Shown here: positions 27,083 through 35,350 of the stretch, piece by piece
Position numbering within the stretch: the first letter of the stretch is position 1
Layout: each line of letters starts with the position of its first letter
The notes under the pieces: model-generated
The model's database searches: none
Seen by the model: only the letters and a program-made list of their open reading frames with translations
What the model was told of the DNA's origin: nothing
Translations under genes and position numbers: made by a program
NCBI GenBank assembly: GCA_016109435.1
Contig: JAEILR010000028.1
Location: 1 to 64,000, forward strand
Length of the DNA: 64,000 bases
Reading direction: 5' to 3'
DNA from: Methanomassiliicoccus sp.
Lineage (GTDB): Archaea; Thermoplasmatota; Thermoplasmata; Methanomassiliicoccales; Methanomassiliicoccaceae

Positions 27083-28444
27083 TCAGTGGAAGAACGTTTT
27101 GATTTTTGCGACCATGTAATCGAGCATCTCGTCATCGAGACCGGGGTGGACCCCCACCCAGAACGAATCGTACATGATCTGGTCAGTGTTGGCCAGCTCG
27201 CCAACGACCCTGTGATCGATCCCCTCCATGCATGGTTGCTTCGTCATGTTGCCGGCGAACAACAGACGGGTGCCTATCCGACCATCGTCCAGGTGTTCGA
27301 TCAGCCTGCGCCTACGGCTCTGTCCGTCCGCTCCTACCTCCACGGTGATGGGAAACCCGAACCAGGACGGATCGCTACCGGCGGTCGCCTGCGGAAGCAT
27401 GATCTCCCCCTCCAGGTCCCTGAGGCCGTCCCATAGGCGAGAGAAGTTATCCCTCCGTTTCTTGATGAATTCGGGCAGCTTACGTAGTTGCGATAGACCT
27501 ACCGACGCCTGCATGTCAGTGATCTTAAGATTGTACCCCAGGTGCGAGTAGACGTACTTATGGTCATATCCATCGGGAAGCTGGCCGAACTTCTGTCCGA
27601 AACGATTCCCGCAAACGTTCTCCCGCCCGGGGGGGCATCGGCAGTCCCGACCCCAATCACGGAACGATTCCATGAGGGTCGCCAGACGATCGTCGTTGGT
27701 GACCGTCGCGCCCCCCTCGCCCATGGTGATGTGGTGAGCGGGGTAGAAGCTAAATGTCCCGATGTCGCCCCATGAACCGACCTGCTTACCCTCGTACCGG
27801 GAGCCAAGCGCGTCGCAGCAGTCCTCGATAAGCCATAAGGAGCGATCGGAGCACAACCTGCGCAGCGGGCCCAGGTCGAACGGATTGCCAAGAGTATGTG
27901 CGACGAAGATCGCTCTCGTCCGCTCTCCGATGGCTTCCTTCACCGCGTCGGTGTTTATATTGTAGGTCGGCAGGTCCACGTCGACAAACACCGGAACAAG
28001 GCCGTTCTGGACGATCGGTCCTACCGTGGTGGGGAAACCTGCCGCTACGGTCACGACCTCGTCACCCTTCCGCAGACGGTCATTGCCGAGCTTCCTCGAT
28101 GTGAGGGCAGTGATGGCAAGAAGGTTAGCAGAGGATCCTGAGTTCGCGGTCAGGGCATACTTGGTCCCCATGGTCGATGCGAAGCGGTCCTCGAACGCGT
28201 CATTGAACCGGCCGGAGGTCAGCCAAGTGTCCAGGCCGGCCGAGATCAGATACTGAACGTCAGATGCATCAAGAACCTTCTGGGATGCGGGGAGGTAGGT
28301 CCTGCCAGGTACGAACTGCCTCTCTTTTTTTACTGAAAGGAAATAACTCTCCACCTTATCGAGGATCTCCTTTCTGAGCCTCTTAGAGTCTTGAGAGCGA
28401 TCGTTCTGGTCGTTCGTGATCGGATCGAACTCTGGTCCGCTCAT
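27083..28444 (-). CDS. rfbH: CDP-4-dehydro-6-deoxy-D-glucose 3-dehydrase (E1)
   Basis: PMP-dependent iron-sulfur enzyme removing the C3 hydroxyl on the way to 3,6-dideoxyhexoses. In SFYPAHHITMGEGG the usual PLP lysine is replaced by His237, the mark of this dehydrase. The [2Fe-2S] ligands match the family spacing C-x57-C-x1-C-x7-C exactly at Cys210, Cys268, Cys270 and Cys278. The downstream segment YSHLGYNLKITDMQAS is also typical. Length 453 is normal. Five bases separate it from rfbG. Its usual partner, the ferredoxin-type E3 reductase, is not encoded in this window. Confidence 0.95.
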   Translation of the reverse strand: MSGPEFDPITNDQNDRSQDSKRLRKEILDKVESYFLSVKKERQFVPGRTYLPASQKVLDASDVQYLISAGLDTWLTSGRFNDAFEDRFASTMGTKYALTANSGSSANLLAITALTSRKLGNDRLRKGDEVVTVAAGFPTTVGPIVQNGLVPVFVDVDLPTYNINTDAVKEAIGERTRAIFVAHTLGNPFDLGPLRRLCSDRSLWLIEDCCDALGSRYEGKQVGSWGDIGTFSFYPAHHITMGEGGATVTNDDRLATLMESFRDWGRDCRCPPGRENVCGNRFGQKFGQLPDGYDHKYVYSHLGYNLKITDMQASVGLSQLRKLPEFIKKRRDNFSRLWDGLRDLEGEIMLPQATAGSDPSWFGFPITVEVGADGQSRRRRLIEHLDDGRIGTRLLFAGNMTKQPCMEGIDHRVVGELANTDQIMYDSFWVGVHPGLDDEMLDYMVAKIKTFFH

Positions 28445-28449
28445 CTATC

Positions 28450-29559
28450 TCACTTCCTCTCAACATAGGAAGGCATGCTTCCGTACCGACGGATCTGTCT
28501 CTCAGAAAAGTCCCACATGTCGTAGCTCCTCGATATGTCGGCCTTGTACCACTCCACGGTCATGTTCACAGCGTTGTCAAGGTCTAATCGGGGATACCAC
28601 CCGAGAACAGTGTTGGACCTGGTACTATCGAGGCGGAGGGTCTTGGCCTCCCCCTGGTTGGTGGTTCCGTCACCCACGTGTTCCCAGGAGCCGCTGCCCC
28701 ACGCCCTGATGAAGCGCTCCACGATCTCCTTGACCGTACAGTTGCGGTGATCGGGCCCGAAGTTCCAGGGCCCCGAATATTTTTCGCCGTCCTTGATCAT
28801 CTTCGCGGTAAGCAGAAGATAGCCAAAGAGAGGCTCCAGAACATGCTGCCATGGCCTAACCGAGAGGGGGTTGCGTACGCTGATGGTTCTCCCCGAGCGA
28901 AGGCTCCGTATGATGTCCGGAGCTATGCGGTCTTCGGCCCAGTCGCCTCCGCCGATGACGTTCCCGGCCCTAGCCGTCGATAAGGCCACCTTTGAAAGGG
29001 CGGGCGAGAAGAACGACCATCTGTATGATGCGGTGACCATTTCGGCGGCCGCCTTGCTAGCGCTGTAGGGATCCCTTCCACCGAGGCAGTCGTCCTCCTT
29101 GAACGCATGGTCCCTTCCGTCATTGGCATAGCACTTGTCGCTGGTCACCACCGTACATGCCTGGACCCCTCCCTCAGCGCGCATCGCTTCCAGCACATTG
29201 ATCGTACCCATGACGTTGGCCTCGAAGGTCTCCCTTGGCTCCCGATACGACCTCTTGACCAGGGATTGAGCGGCCATATGGAACACGATGGATGGCTTGT
29301 GGACGCGAATGGTCTCCGCCAGGTGACCCAGATCTCTGATATCACCAATGATGCTGACCACCTTGCTATCCAGTCCCACGTCCTCATACATAGATGGCTC
29401 TCCCTCGGGAGGGGATAGGGAGAAACCCACGACCTTGGCGCCCAGCATCCTCAACCACAACGATAACCAAGTTCCCTTGAAGCCAGTGTGCCCTGTGACG
29501 AGCACGGTCCTGCCGTCGTACGCGGCCAGGGGCCCGTTTATACTCACCATTTCTTCCAT
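28450..29559 (-). CDS. rfbG: CDP-glucose 4,6-dehydratase
   Basis: NAD-dependent SDR enzyme making CDP-4-dehydro-6-deoxy-D-glucose. The NAD site is VLVTGHTGFKGTWLSLWL, VTSDKCYAND is the family strand before the catalytic Tyr, and the catalytic pair is YSASK. WNFGPDHRNCTVKEIVE is characteristic of RfbG. Starts are possible at 29580 (non-ATG), 29559 and 29550; 29559 gives 369 residues and a 16-base overlap with rfbF. It is preceded by rfbF and followed by rfbH, the standard order of CDP-3,6-dideoxyhexose clusters. Confidence 0.93.
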   Translation of the reverse strand: MEEMVSINGPLAAYDGRTVLVTGHTGFKGTWLSLWLRMLGAKVVGFSLSPPEGEPSMYEDVGLDSKVVSIIGDIRDLGHLAETIRVHKPSIVFHMAAQSLVKRSYREPRETFEANVMGTINVLEAMRAEGGVQACTVVTSDKCYANDGRDHAFKEDDCLGGRDPYSASKAAAEMVTASYRWSFFSPALSKVALSTARAGNVIGGGDWAEDRIAPDIIRSLRSGRTISVRNPLSVRPWQHVLEPLFGYLLLTAKMIKDGEKYSGPWNFGPDHRNCTVKEIVERFIRAWGSGSWEHVGDGTTNQGEAKTLRLDSTRSNTVLGWYPRLDLDNAVNMTVEWYKADISRSYDMWDFSERQIRRYGSMPSYVERK

Positions 29560-30314
29560 GGAGCGACCCCAGAGGACCACAACGATTCTAGATGGTTCTT
29601 CTCTCTCAACGTGTCCATAGCGTACCAGAACCCATCATGCTTGTAGCAGGCCAATTGCCCGTCCCTTGTCAGGGACTCGAGAGGTTCTCTCTCCCAGATA
29701 GTGGCATCTCCTTTGATGTAATCGAAGACCTTGGGCTCTAGGGCGAAGAAACCACCATTGATGTAGAACCCATCACCGAGGGGCTTTTCTCTGAAGCTCG
29801 TGACCATGCTATCCTTCCCCACCTCCAGTGCTCCGAACCTTCCAGGAGGGCGTACCGCGGTTACTGTGGCCGACCTCCCCATCGAACGATGGAATTCTAC
29901 TAGAGCGGATATGTCGACATCTGCTAGGCCGTCACCGTAGGTCAGCAGGAAGGTGTCATCGCCTACAAGCTTCTCGATCCTCTTTATGCGGCCTCCGGTC
30001 ATGGTCGACTCTCCCGTGTCTACGAGGGTAACACGCCAGGGCTCCACTTCGTTATGGGCGACCTCCATCGTTCCGCTCCTCATATCGATGGTGATGTCGG
30101 ACATGTGCATCCGATAATTCGAAAAGAATTCCTTAATCGCGTATCCTTTGTATCCCAGACAAATGATGAAGTCGTTGAAACCGTAATAAGAATAGGACTT
30201 CATTATATGCCAGAGTATCGGCCTTTTACCGATCTCGACCATGGGTTTCGGCTTTAGGACCGTTTCCTCGCTCAAGCGGGTACCCATGCCTCCAGCCAAT
30301 ATCACTACCTTCAT
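29544..30314 (-). CDS. rfbF: Glucose-1-phosphate cytidylyltransferase
   Basis: Makes CDP-glucose from CTP and glucose 1-phosphate, the first committed step of the 3,6-dideoxyhexose route. The 256-residue protein starts MKVVILAGGMGTRLSEETVL, the nucleotidyltransferase signature, followed by KPKPMVEIGKRPILWHIMK. TYGDGLADVDI holds the metal Asp, and FINGGFFALEP-like (YINGGFFALEPKVFDYI) matches RfbF. It lies 21 bases after the epimerase-like gene. Confidence 0.95.
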   Translation of the reverse strand: MKVVILAGGMGTRLSEETVLKPKPMVEIGKRPILWHIMKSYSYYGFNDFIICLGYKGYAIKEFFSNYRMHMSDITIDMRSGTMEVAHNEVEPWRVTLVDTGESTMTGGRIKRIEKLVGDDTFLLTYGDGLADVDISALVEFHRSMGRSATVTAVRPPGRFGALEVGKDSMVTSFREKPLGDGFYINGGFFALEPKVFDYIKGDATIWEREPLESLTRDGQLACYKHDGFWYAMDTLREKNHLESLWSSGVAPWKKW

Positions 30315-30335
30315 ATTCTCACCCTAGGCGGGTAA

Positions 30336-30791
30336 CTAACCATTTCGAAGCCCCCAGTCATATGGTATCTTGTCTGTGAGCGGGTCAAGGCGCTCTATCT
30401 CCGCGGGATCATGAGGGATCGTGGCACAGTTGGCCACGATGGCGGTGTCTGTCCCTATCCCTTTGAACCCATTCCAGACCATGGGGGGCACCTGGACGAG
30501 GCAATAGTTATTGCTCCCGACGAACAGTTCCATTAGGTTTCCCTTGGTTTTTGAACCGGGACGGTCATCATAGAGGACCAATTTAATATTCCCCATCACC
30601 ACGGCGTAGTTGAGGGCCATCCTGATGTGACGATGCCATCCCTTGATGACCCCGGGGTATATGGTCGAGAAATATATCTCGCCGAAGGTGTCAAAGTGAG
30701 CATCGTCTGACCTGAGCATGTGGAGGATTGTTCCTCTCTCGTCCGGAATTCTCCTGAGCTGTCTTACCGATACCCCACTTATCTCTGCCAT
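30336..30791 (-). CDS. Cupin-fold nucleotide-sugar epimerase (RmlC/AscE-like)
   Basis: The 151-residue protein resembles dTDP-4-dehydrorhamnose 3,5-epimerases but is shorter than RmlC (about 180). RIPDERGTILHML and GVIKGWHRHIRMALNYAVVMGN contain the likely catalytic His, and QVPPMVWNGFKGIG is the second RmlC-like block. In CDP-ascarylose synthesis a relative (AscE) inverts C5 of the dideoxy intermediate, and that role fits the rfbFGH neighbourhood. It lies 21 bases before rfbF and five bases after the reductase gene. Exact substrate is inference. Confidence 0.75.
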   Translation of the reverse strand: MAEISGVSVRQLRRIPDERGTILHMLRSDDAHFDTFGEIYFSTIYPGVIKGWHRHIRMALNYAVVMGNIKLVLYDDRPGSKTKGNLMELFVGSNNYCLVQVPPMVWNGFKGIGTDTAIVANCATIPHDPAEIERLDPLTDKIPYDWGLRNG

Positions 30792-30796
30792 TGATG

Positions 30797-31735
30797 CTAC
30801 CTCTCACTTCTCGCTTTATACCATTCTATCGAGGAGGCCAGCCCTTCATGAATGCTGATCCGGGGGGCCCAATGTAATTTGTTCTGAACCTTATTAATGT
30901 CGGAGCACAAATAGAATAGCTCTCCGGTCCTCTCAGGAAGAGCGCCATAATGGGGCTCGATGTTCGACCCCATGATCTCCAGGATTGTCTCCCCGATCGA
31001 TCTGACCGACGTTGCCTGCCCCGTACCGATATTGTATGTTTCGACCTTCTCTGACACGATATCATCGAAATGTTCGATGACCTTCTCGTAGGCATCAAGG
31101 ACGTCATGTATGTGGATGTAGTCCCATTTCTGCCGCCCATTGGTCAATTGGGGCGCACTCCCCGAAAGTACGGCCTTGATGAATGAGGGGATCAGTTTCC
31201 GGTCATAGTCGCCAGGGCCGTACGGTGGGAACAGGCGAAGGTTGACGATCCTCGTTCCATATTGCCTGGCATAGTAACTACATGCTTCCTCGGCCTGAAG
31301 CTTGGTAAGGGCATAGAAGTTAAAGGGAGACAGGGGGTCCGTTTCGACGAGAGGGGCATCTTTCGGAGCATAAACAAAGCAGCTGCTGGTGTTGATCAAA
31401 TCGATGTTACCATGGCCCTTGATAGATTCCAAGAGGTTTATCGTCCCGACAACATTTGCCATGGCGATCCTAGTAGCATCCTGGGATTGATGTTGTACAG
31501 CATATCGGGTGGCCAGATGGATGACCTTATCCGGCCTGGCCTCGGCAATGGCATCGTCAATGCTGGATAGGTCCTCGACGTCGCACTCTACCGTAGTGAT
31601 GTTATCCATGTTCATCAGTCGGGACCGGTCGCCTCCAGGCCTCACCCCCGCGAACACCTGGTGACCTACAACGCTTAGGCGAAGCACCAGGCTCGAACCT
31701 ATGAATCCGTTCGAGCCCGTTATCAATATCCTCAT
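30797..31735 (-). CDS. NAD-dependent sugar-nucleotide reductase/epimerase (SDR), probable CDP-dideoxyhexose reductase
   Basis: Extended SDR protein of 312 residues. MRILITGSNGFIGSSLVLRL is the NAD site, NTSSCFVYAPKDAPLVE the strand before the active site, and YALTK the catalytic Tyr/Lys. LRLFPPYGPGDYDRKLIP and WDYIHIHDVLDAYEKV resemble abequose/paratose synthases and AscF-type 4-reductases. With RfbFGH it could reduce C4 to give the final CDP-3,6-dideoxyhexose, though an epimerase role is possible. The ATG at 31735 follows AAGGTGGAAC closely. It is the first gene of an operon running to 21074. Confidence 0.78.
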   Translation of the reverse strand: MRILITGSNGFIGSSLVLRLSVVGHQVFAGVRPGGDRSRLMNMDNITTVECDVEDLSSIDDAIAEARPDKVIHLATRYAVQHQSQDATRIAMANVVGTINLLESIKGHGNIDLINTSSCFVYAPKDAPLVETDPLSPFNFYALTKLQAEEACSYYARQYGTRIVNLRLFPPYGPGDYDRKLIPSFIKAVLSGSAPQLTNGRQKWDYIHIHDVLDAYEKVIEHFDDIVSEKVETYNIGTGQATSVRSIGETILEIMGSNIEPHYGALPERTGELFYLCSDINKVQNKLHWAPRISIHEGLASSIEWYKARSER

Positions 31736-32004
31736 GTTCCACCTTTCACCGATTTGCCGGAACGACCCGTGCAATTACATATCTCTGCTGGACCAATCGT
31801 TGCGGCCAGATTGACCCCACAAAGCAATTTGGGTTTATAGGTATTGTTGCACGTCCCTATCTCACTGCTCAGGGTGCATCAAATACTGTCCAGAGGGCAT
31901 TTCAAGTACTTCGCTCTGAGCGAGTGAATGCTACTGAGCAGGATGTGTGATTCAGATGGCCGAAAATGATATAGTAGACAACTCAATCCGACCTGAGGTG
32001 GGCA
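31736..32004. promoter_or_regulatory. Divergent promoter region of the dideoxyhexose operon
   Basis: AT-rich gap between divergent genes. On the minus strand ACCTATAAACCC near 31834-31845 could drive the operon, with a leader of roughly 80 bases. On the plus strand ATATAGTAGAC at about 31968-31980 lies shortly before the GT4 gene. No further gene was recognised. Confidence 0.4.
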
Positions 32005-33072
32005 CGCATCAATATACTGTGTTATAATTGGCGGGACATCCGTAATCCGGCGGGCGGCGGGGCGGAATGGTACACGCACCAGATCATGACCAGGCTTTGT
32101 GGCGTGGGGCATGAGGTTACTCTTTTCACCAGCGGCTATCCTGGATGTAAGGGGGAGGAGATCATTGATGGCATCAGAGTGGTGAGGAGGGGAGATAGGT
32201 TCTCTGTCTACCGCAAGGCCAGGGCGTTCTATGAGGAGAAGCCCTCATCGTGGGACGTGGTCATTGATGAGATAAACACGATACCGTTCATGTGCCCACG
32301 GTTCGTGGATCGCGGAGAGCGCATCGTAGCGCTGATACACCAGCTTGCACGTGAGTTCTGGTTCTATGAGCTGCCCTATCCATTGGCCTGGATAGGAAAC
32401 CACGTCCTCGAGGACCGCTGGTTGAAGAATTACCGTGATGTCGTTACAATCACGGTGTCCGAGTCGACGAAGGAAGAGCTATTGGGAATGGGGTTCAGGG
32501 ACGTTAGAGTAGTGCCAAATGGTCTTAACGCTGAAACCCTGGACATGGTGCCACCGAAGACCCCCGCCCCTTCTATGGTCTTCGTTGGAAGGCTGAAGAA
32601 GACCAAGAGACCTGAGGAGGCGCTGAAGGCGTACAAGATAATTAAGGAGAAGCATCCAGACCTCCACATGACCGTGGTCGGGGACGGCGACCTGAGGAAG
32701 GATCTGGAGAAATGCTATCCAGACGTCGAGTTTACCGGATACCTGGACAGGGCGTCCAGAGATGCCGTGGTTTCGAGGTCATGGATGATCGCCGTGCCTG
32801 GAATCAGGGAAGGCTGGGGGCAGGTAGTCACCGACTCTAACGCACTTGGAACACCGGCGATAGGATATGATATCCCCGGCTTGCGGGACTCCATTCATAA
32901 TGGGTATAACGGCCTCCTGTCAGAGCCGACACCAATGGCCATGGCGTGCGAGATCGAGAAACTGATATCTGATGATAACCTCAGATCAACGTTCAGTGAA
33001 AACGCATTGAAATGGTCAAAACGGTTCAGCTGGGATGCCAGCGCTGCCGAATTCGAGAAAGTATTGCGATGA
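32005..33072 (+). CDS. Family 4 glycosyltransferase with no standard start codon
   Basis: GT-B enzyme. The N-terminal family motif, NILCYNWRDIRNPAGGGAEW, is read in frame from 32011, well upstream of the first in-frame ATG (32086). Between that ATG and the in-frame TAG at 31975 there is no ATG, GTG or TTG. The true start is therefore a non-standard codon (CTG at 31993 or ATC at 32008, with GAGGTG at 31995-32000), or the 5' end carries a small indel. The C-terminal half has FVGRLKKTKRPEEAL, VVGDGDLRKDL and PGIREGWGQVVTDSNALGTPAIGYD, a normal GT4 donor site. Starting at 32086 would cut off the acceptor loop. Confidence 0.8.
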   Translation, partial: RINILCYNWRDIRNPAGGGAEWYTHQIMTRLCGVGHEVTLFTSGYPGCKGEEIIDGIRVVRRGDRFSVYRKARAFYEEKPSSWDVVIDEINTIPFMCPRFVDRGERIVALIHQLAREFWFYELPYPLAWIGNHVLEDRWLKNYRDVVTITVSESTKEELLGMGFRDVRVVPNGLNAETLDMVPPKTPAPSMVFVGRLKKTKRPEEALKAYKIIKEKHPDLHMTVVGDGDLRKDLEKCYPDVEFTGYLDRASRDAVVSRSWMIAVPGIREGWGQVVTDSNALGTPAIGYDIPGLRDSIHNGYNGLLSEPTPMAMACEIEKLISDDNLRSTFSENALKWSKRFSWDASAAEFEKVLR

Positions 33073-33163
33073 AAGACAATTTCCTCTATGGTATTGCGGT
33101 GTTATAATCGTAGACATAAACTTTAAGTCATAAAACCTATAGGTATCTTAACCCAAAAGAATC

Positions 33164-34060
33164 ATGGACGATTCATATATGATAACTGAATATGACGCCA
33201 TTTCAACGGAGCGGAAGGTTTTTCCTTCTGTGTTATCCGATGACATGAACGCGCTAAACGACAGGAAGGGCCATAAGAAATGTGTTCTTTTGTCAGTGAT
33301 CGTTCCCTGTTACAATGAAGGGGACCGCATTTACAAGAATCTCGAGGAGTGCTTAAGGTCGCTAAAGAGCCTGGGAAGGCCCTTCGAGGTCATCGCCGTG
33401 AACGACGGTTCCAGTGACAATACTTCCCTGGAATTGAACAGGTTGGCGGTAATCCATCCAGAGATCATACCGGTCACGTACAACAATAACGTCGGGAAGG
33501 GGAACGCCCTACGAGTAGGGGCCATCAGGGCGAGCGGCGACCTGATCATATTCATGGATGCCGACCTGGAAATACATCCCAAGCATGCCGCGATCTTTAT
33601 TAGCACGATGGAGAGAACCGGAGCGGATATGGTCATCGGCTCAAAGCGACATCCAGATTCCAGAGTATTCTATCCGTTGAAGAGAAAGTTCCTGAGCTTT
33701 GGTTATCACGTCCTGGTCAGGACATTGTTCGGACTGAAACTTACAGATACGCAGCCTGGTTTCAAGTTAGCCAAGCGCGAGGTCATCGAAAAAGAGATCT
33801 CGAAGAGCAAGGTAAACCGCTACGCCTTCGACCTCGAACTTCTCGTTAATACGGATGCCGACGGGTTCAAGATCGTGGAGGCGCCCATCGAACTGGACTT
33901 CAGCCGCCCTCTGGGAGGCCGTATCGGTTTCAGGTCAGTTCGGAGCATTTTCAGAGAGACCATCTTTATCTACTCCATGCGCAAATATTACGCGTCCATC
34001 TCCGTTAAAAAGAACGTGCCATCTAACTTAATGGCCACGTCCGATCAGGACCTTCCCTGA
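33164..34060 (+). CDS. Polyprenyl-phosphate hexosyltransferase (DPM1/ALG5-like GT2)
   Basis: The 298 residues have about 40 hydrophilic N-terminal residues and then LSVIVPCYNEGDRIYKNLEE. The following NDGSSDN, NNVGKGNALRVGAIRASGD and FMDADLEIHP are the motifs of dolichyl-phosphate glucose/mannose synthases. KLTDTQPGFKLAKREV is typical of the ALG5-like branch. No membrane helix is present, so it would work at the inner face of the membrane, charging a polyprenyl phosphate. A TATA-like stretch lies at about 33120-33135. The 3' end overlaps the convergent GT4 gene by 16 bases. Confidence 0.86.
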   Translation: MDDSYMITEYDAISTERKVFPSVLSDDMNALNDRKGHKKCVLLSVIVPCYNEGDRIYKNLEECLRSLKSLGRPFEVIAVNDGSSDNTSLELNRLAVIHPEIIPVTYNNNVGKGNALRVGAIRASGDLIIFMDADLEIHPKHAAIFISTMERTGADMVIGSKRHPDSRVFYPLKRKFLSFGYHVLVRTLFGLKLTDTQPGFKLAKREVIEKEISKSKVNRYAFDLELLVNTDADGFKIVEAPIELDFSRPLGGRIGFRSVRSIFRETIFIYSMRKYYASISVKKNVPSNLMATSDQDLP

Positions 34061-35124
34061 TCATAGACGGATTTGTAGACCGAAGCGGTACGATATCCCA
34101 TCTCTTTCACCGAAAAAGTGCCCGCGTGCCTGATCCCATCCGATATTATTTTTTCCCTGTATTCTCGGTCCCTCAAGAGCCTCGCCATCTGATCGGCCAT
34201 GCTATCCTCGCCATCGCACTCCACCGTGAACCTGGTGACCTCCTCCGGTATTAGGGCGCCTTTAACGGTAAGGACAGGCACGCCGCAGGCCTGGGCCTCT
34301 ATGATCGGGAATCCGAACCCCTCCTGAAAACTCGGGAGAACGAACAAGGAGAACGAGTTGTATGTCTGCACTAGTTTATCTTCGTCGACCGGTTCATGGA
34401 AGTCGACCTCCTCGGCGACACCCAGCTCGGAGGAGAGGGCTTTCAGATAAAACAGGTCCGTCCCGTTCCCATAGATCGCCAGCCTCATCGGGGGATTATC
34501 TTCTCTCTTCATGTACGCGGCGAACGCTCGGACCAGGAACTCGACGTTCTTCCTCTTCTTCAGGGCGCCTATGTAGCCTATTGTTCCTTCCTTCTTGGTC
34601 CCGGGCATGGGATGGAACGCGCTGGATATCGCTTGAGGGATGAGGGCGATCCGTTCGGCCGGGACCCCGTACGACTCCATTACCTCTTTCTTGGTCTGGG
34701 AAGAGATGCAGATGATGACATCGGCCTGCTTTAGTGCTATCCTAGTGCCCAGGCCGTAGAACGCCCGGAAGATCGCCTCGGGGATCGAATCTGGAGGGGT
34801 CTTATCCACATGGTGCATGGTCACGATCTTCTTACCCTTCAGCCACGGAAAGATGATGGCCTGGGAGTCGGTCACGGCATGGAATACGTCCGCCTTCATG
34901 TGACCACGGACGATCTGCCAAATGGGGAAGATTATGTCAAAGTAGGGGGGACCCATTAGGGACCCAGAAGGCTTTATTGGCATCCTGGCCTCCTGGTTCG
35001 GTTGTACGGACGTGATACCGGCCTCCTTCACACCTGATACGAGGTTGTGAGAATATCTCTCGAAGCCATTCGTGGGGCTCCCATCCAATTTCCTGCAGAG
35101 GACCGCGACCATCACGTCTCGCAC
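34045..35124 (-). CDS. Family 4 glycosyltransferase (mannosyltransferase-like)
   Basis: GT-B enzyme of about 359 residues. The N-terminal acceptor loop is SPTNGFERYSHNLVSGVKE. HHVDKTPPDSIPEA lies mid-protein. GTIGYIGALKKRKNVEFLVRAF and SLFVLPSFQEGFGFPIIEAQACGVPVL are the GT4 donor-site motifs with the conserved Glu pair. The start is GTG at 35124 or ATG at 35112, since no upstream ATG exists. It is convergent with the DPM1-like gene and divergent from the next GT2 gene. Specificity is unknown. Confidence 0.86.
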   Translation of the reverse strand: MRDVMVAVLCRKLDGSPTNGFERYSHNLVSGVKEAGITSVQPNQEARMPIKPSGSLMGPPYFDIIFPIWQIVRGHMKADVFHAVTDSQAIIFPWLKGKKIVTMHHVDKTPPDSIPEAIFRAFYGLGTRIALKQADVIICISSQTKKEVMESYGVPAERIALIPQAISSAFHPMPGTKKEGTIGYIGALKKRKNVEFLVRAFAAYMKREDNPPMRLAIYGNGTDLFYLKALSSELGVAEEVDFHEPVDEDKLVQTYNSFSLFVLPSFQEGFGFPIIEAQACGVPVLTVKGALIPEEVTRFTVECDGEDSMADQMARLLRDREYREKIISDGIRHAGTFSVKEMGYRTASVYKSVYDQGRS

Positions 35125-35302
35125 CTGGATGGATGCAAAGGATGCGACCTAGATAATGGTTCCCGGGAGGTCGGATTATGATTCTTCGAAGACTCAGAAG
35201 ATTATCAGACGGGATAGTATTATCTTCATCAGGAGACAATCCTGCACCAAATATAGAGGTGTCACAGAGGAATCAAAACGAAAAAGGCCGACCAAAAATT
35301 AT

Positions 35303-35319
35303 GCAAAAGGATATATAAC
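35303..35319 (+). promoter_or_regulatory. TATA box of the 35351 glycosyltransferase gene
   Basis: AAGGATATATAACG stands out from its surroundings. A start about 25 bases on leaves roughly 15 bases containing AAGGTGG before the GTG at 35351, and this decides the start codon. Confidence 0.6.
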
Positions 35320-35350
35320 GACAGTCTGTAGAGGTCTGGAAGGTGGTCTC

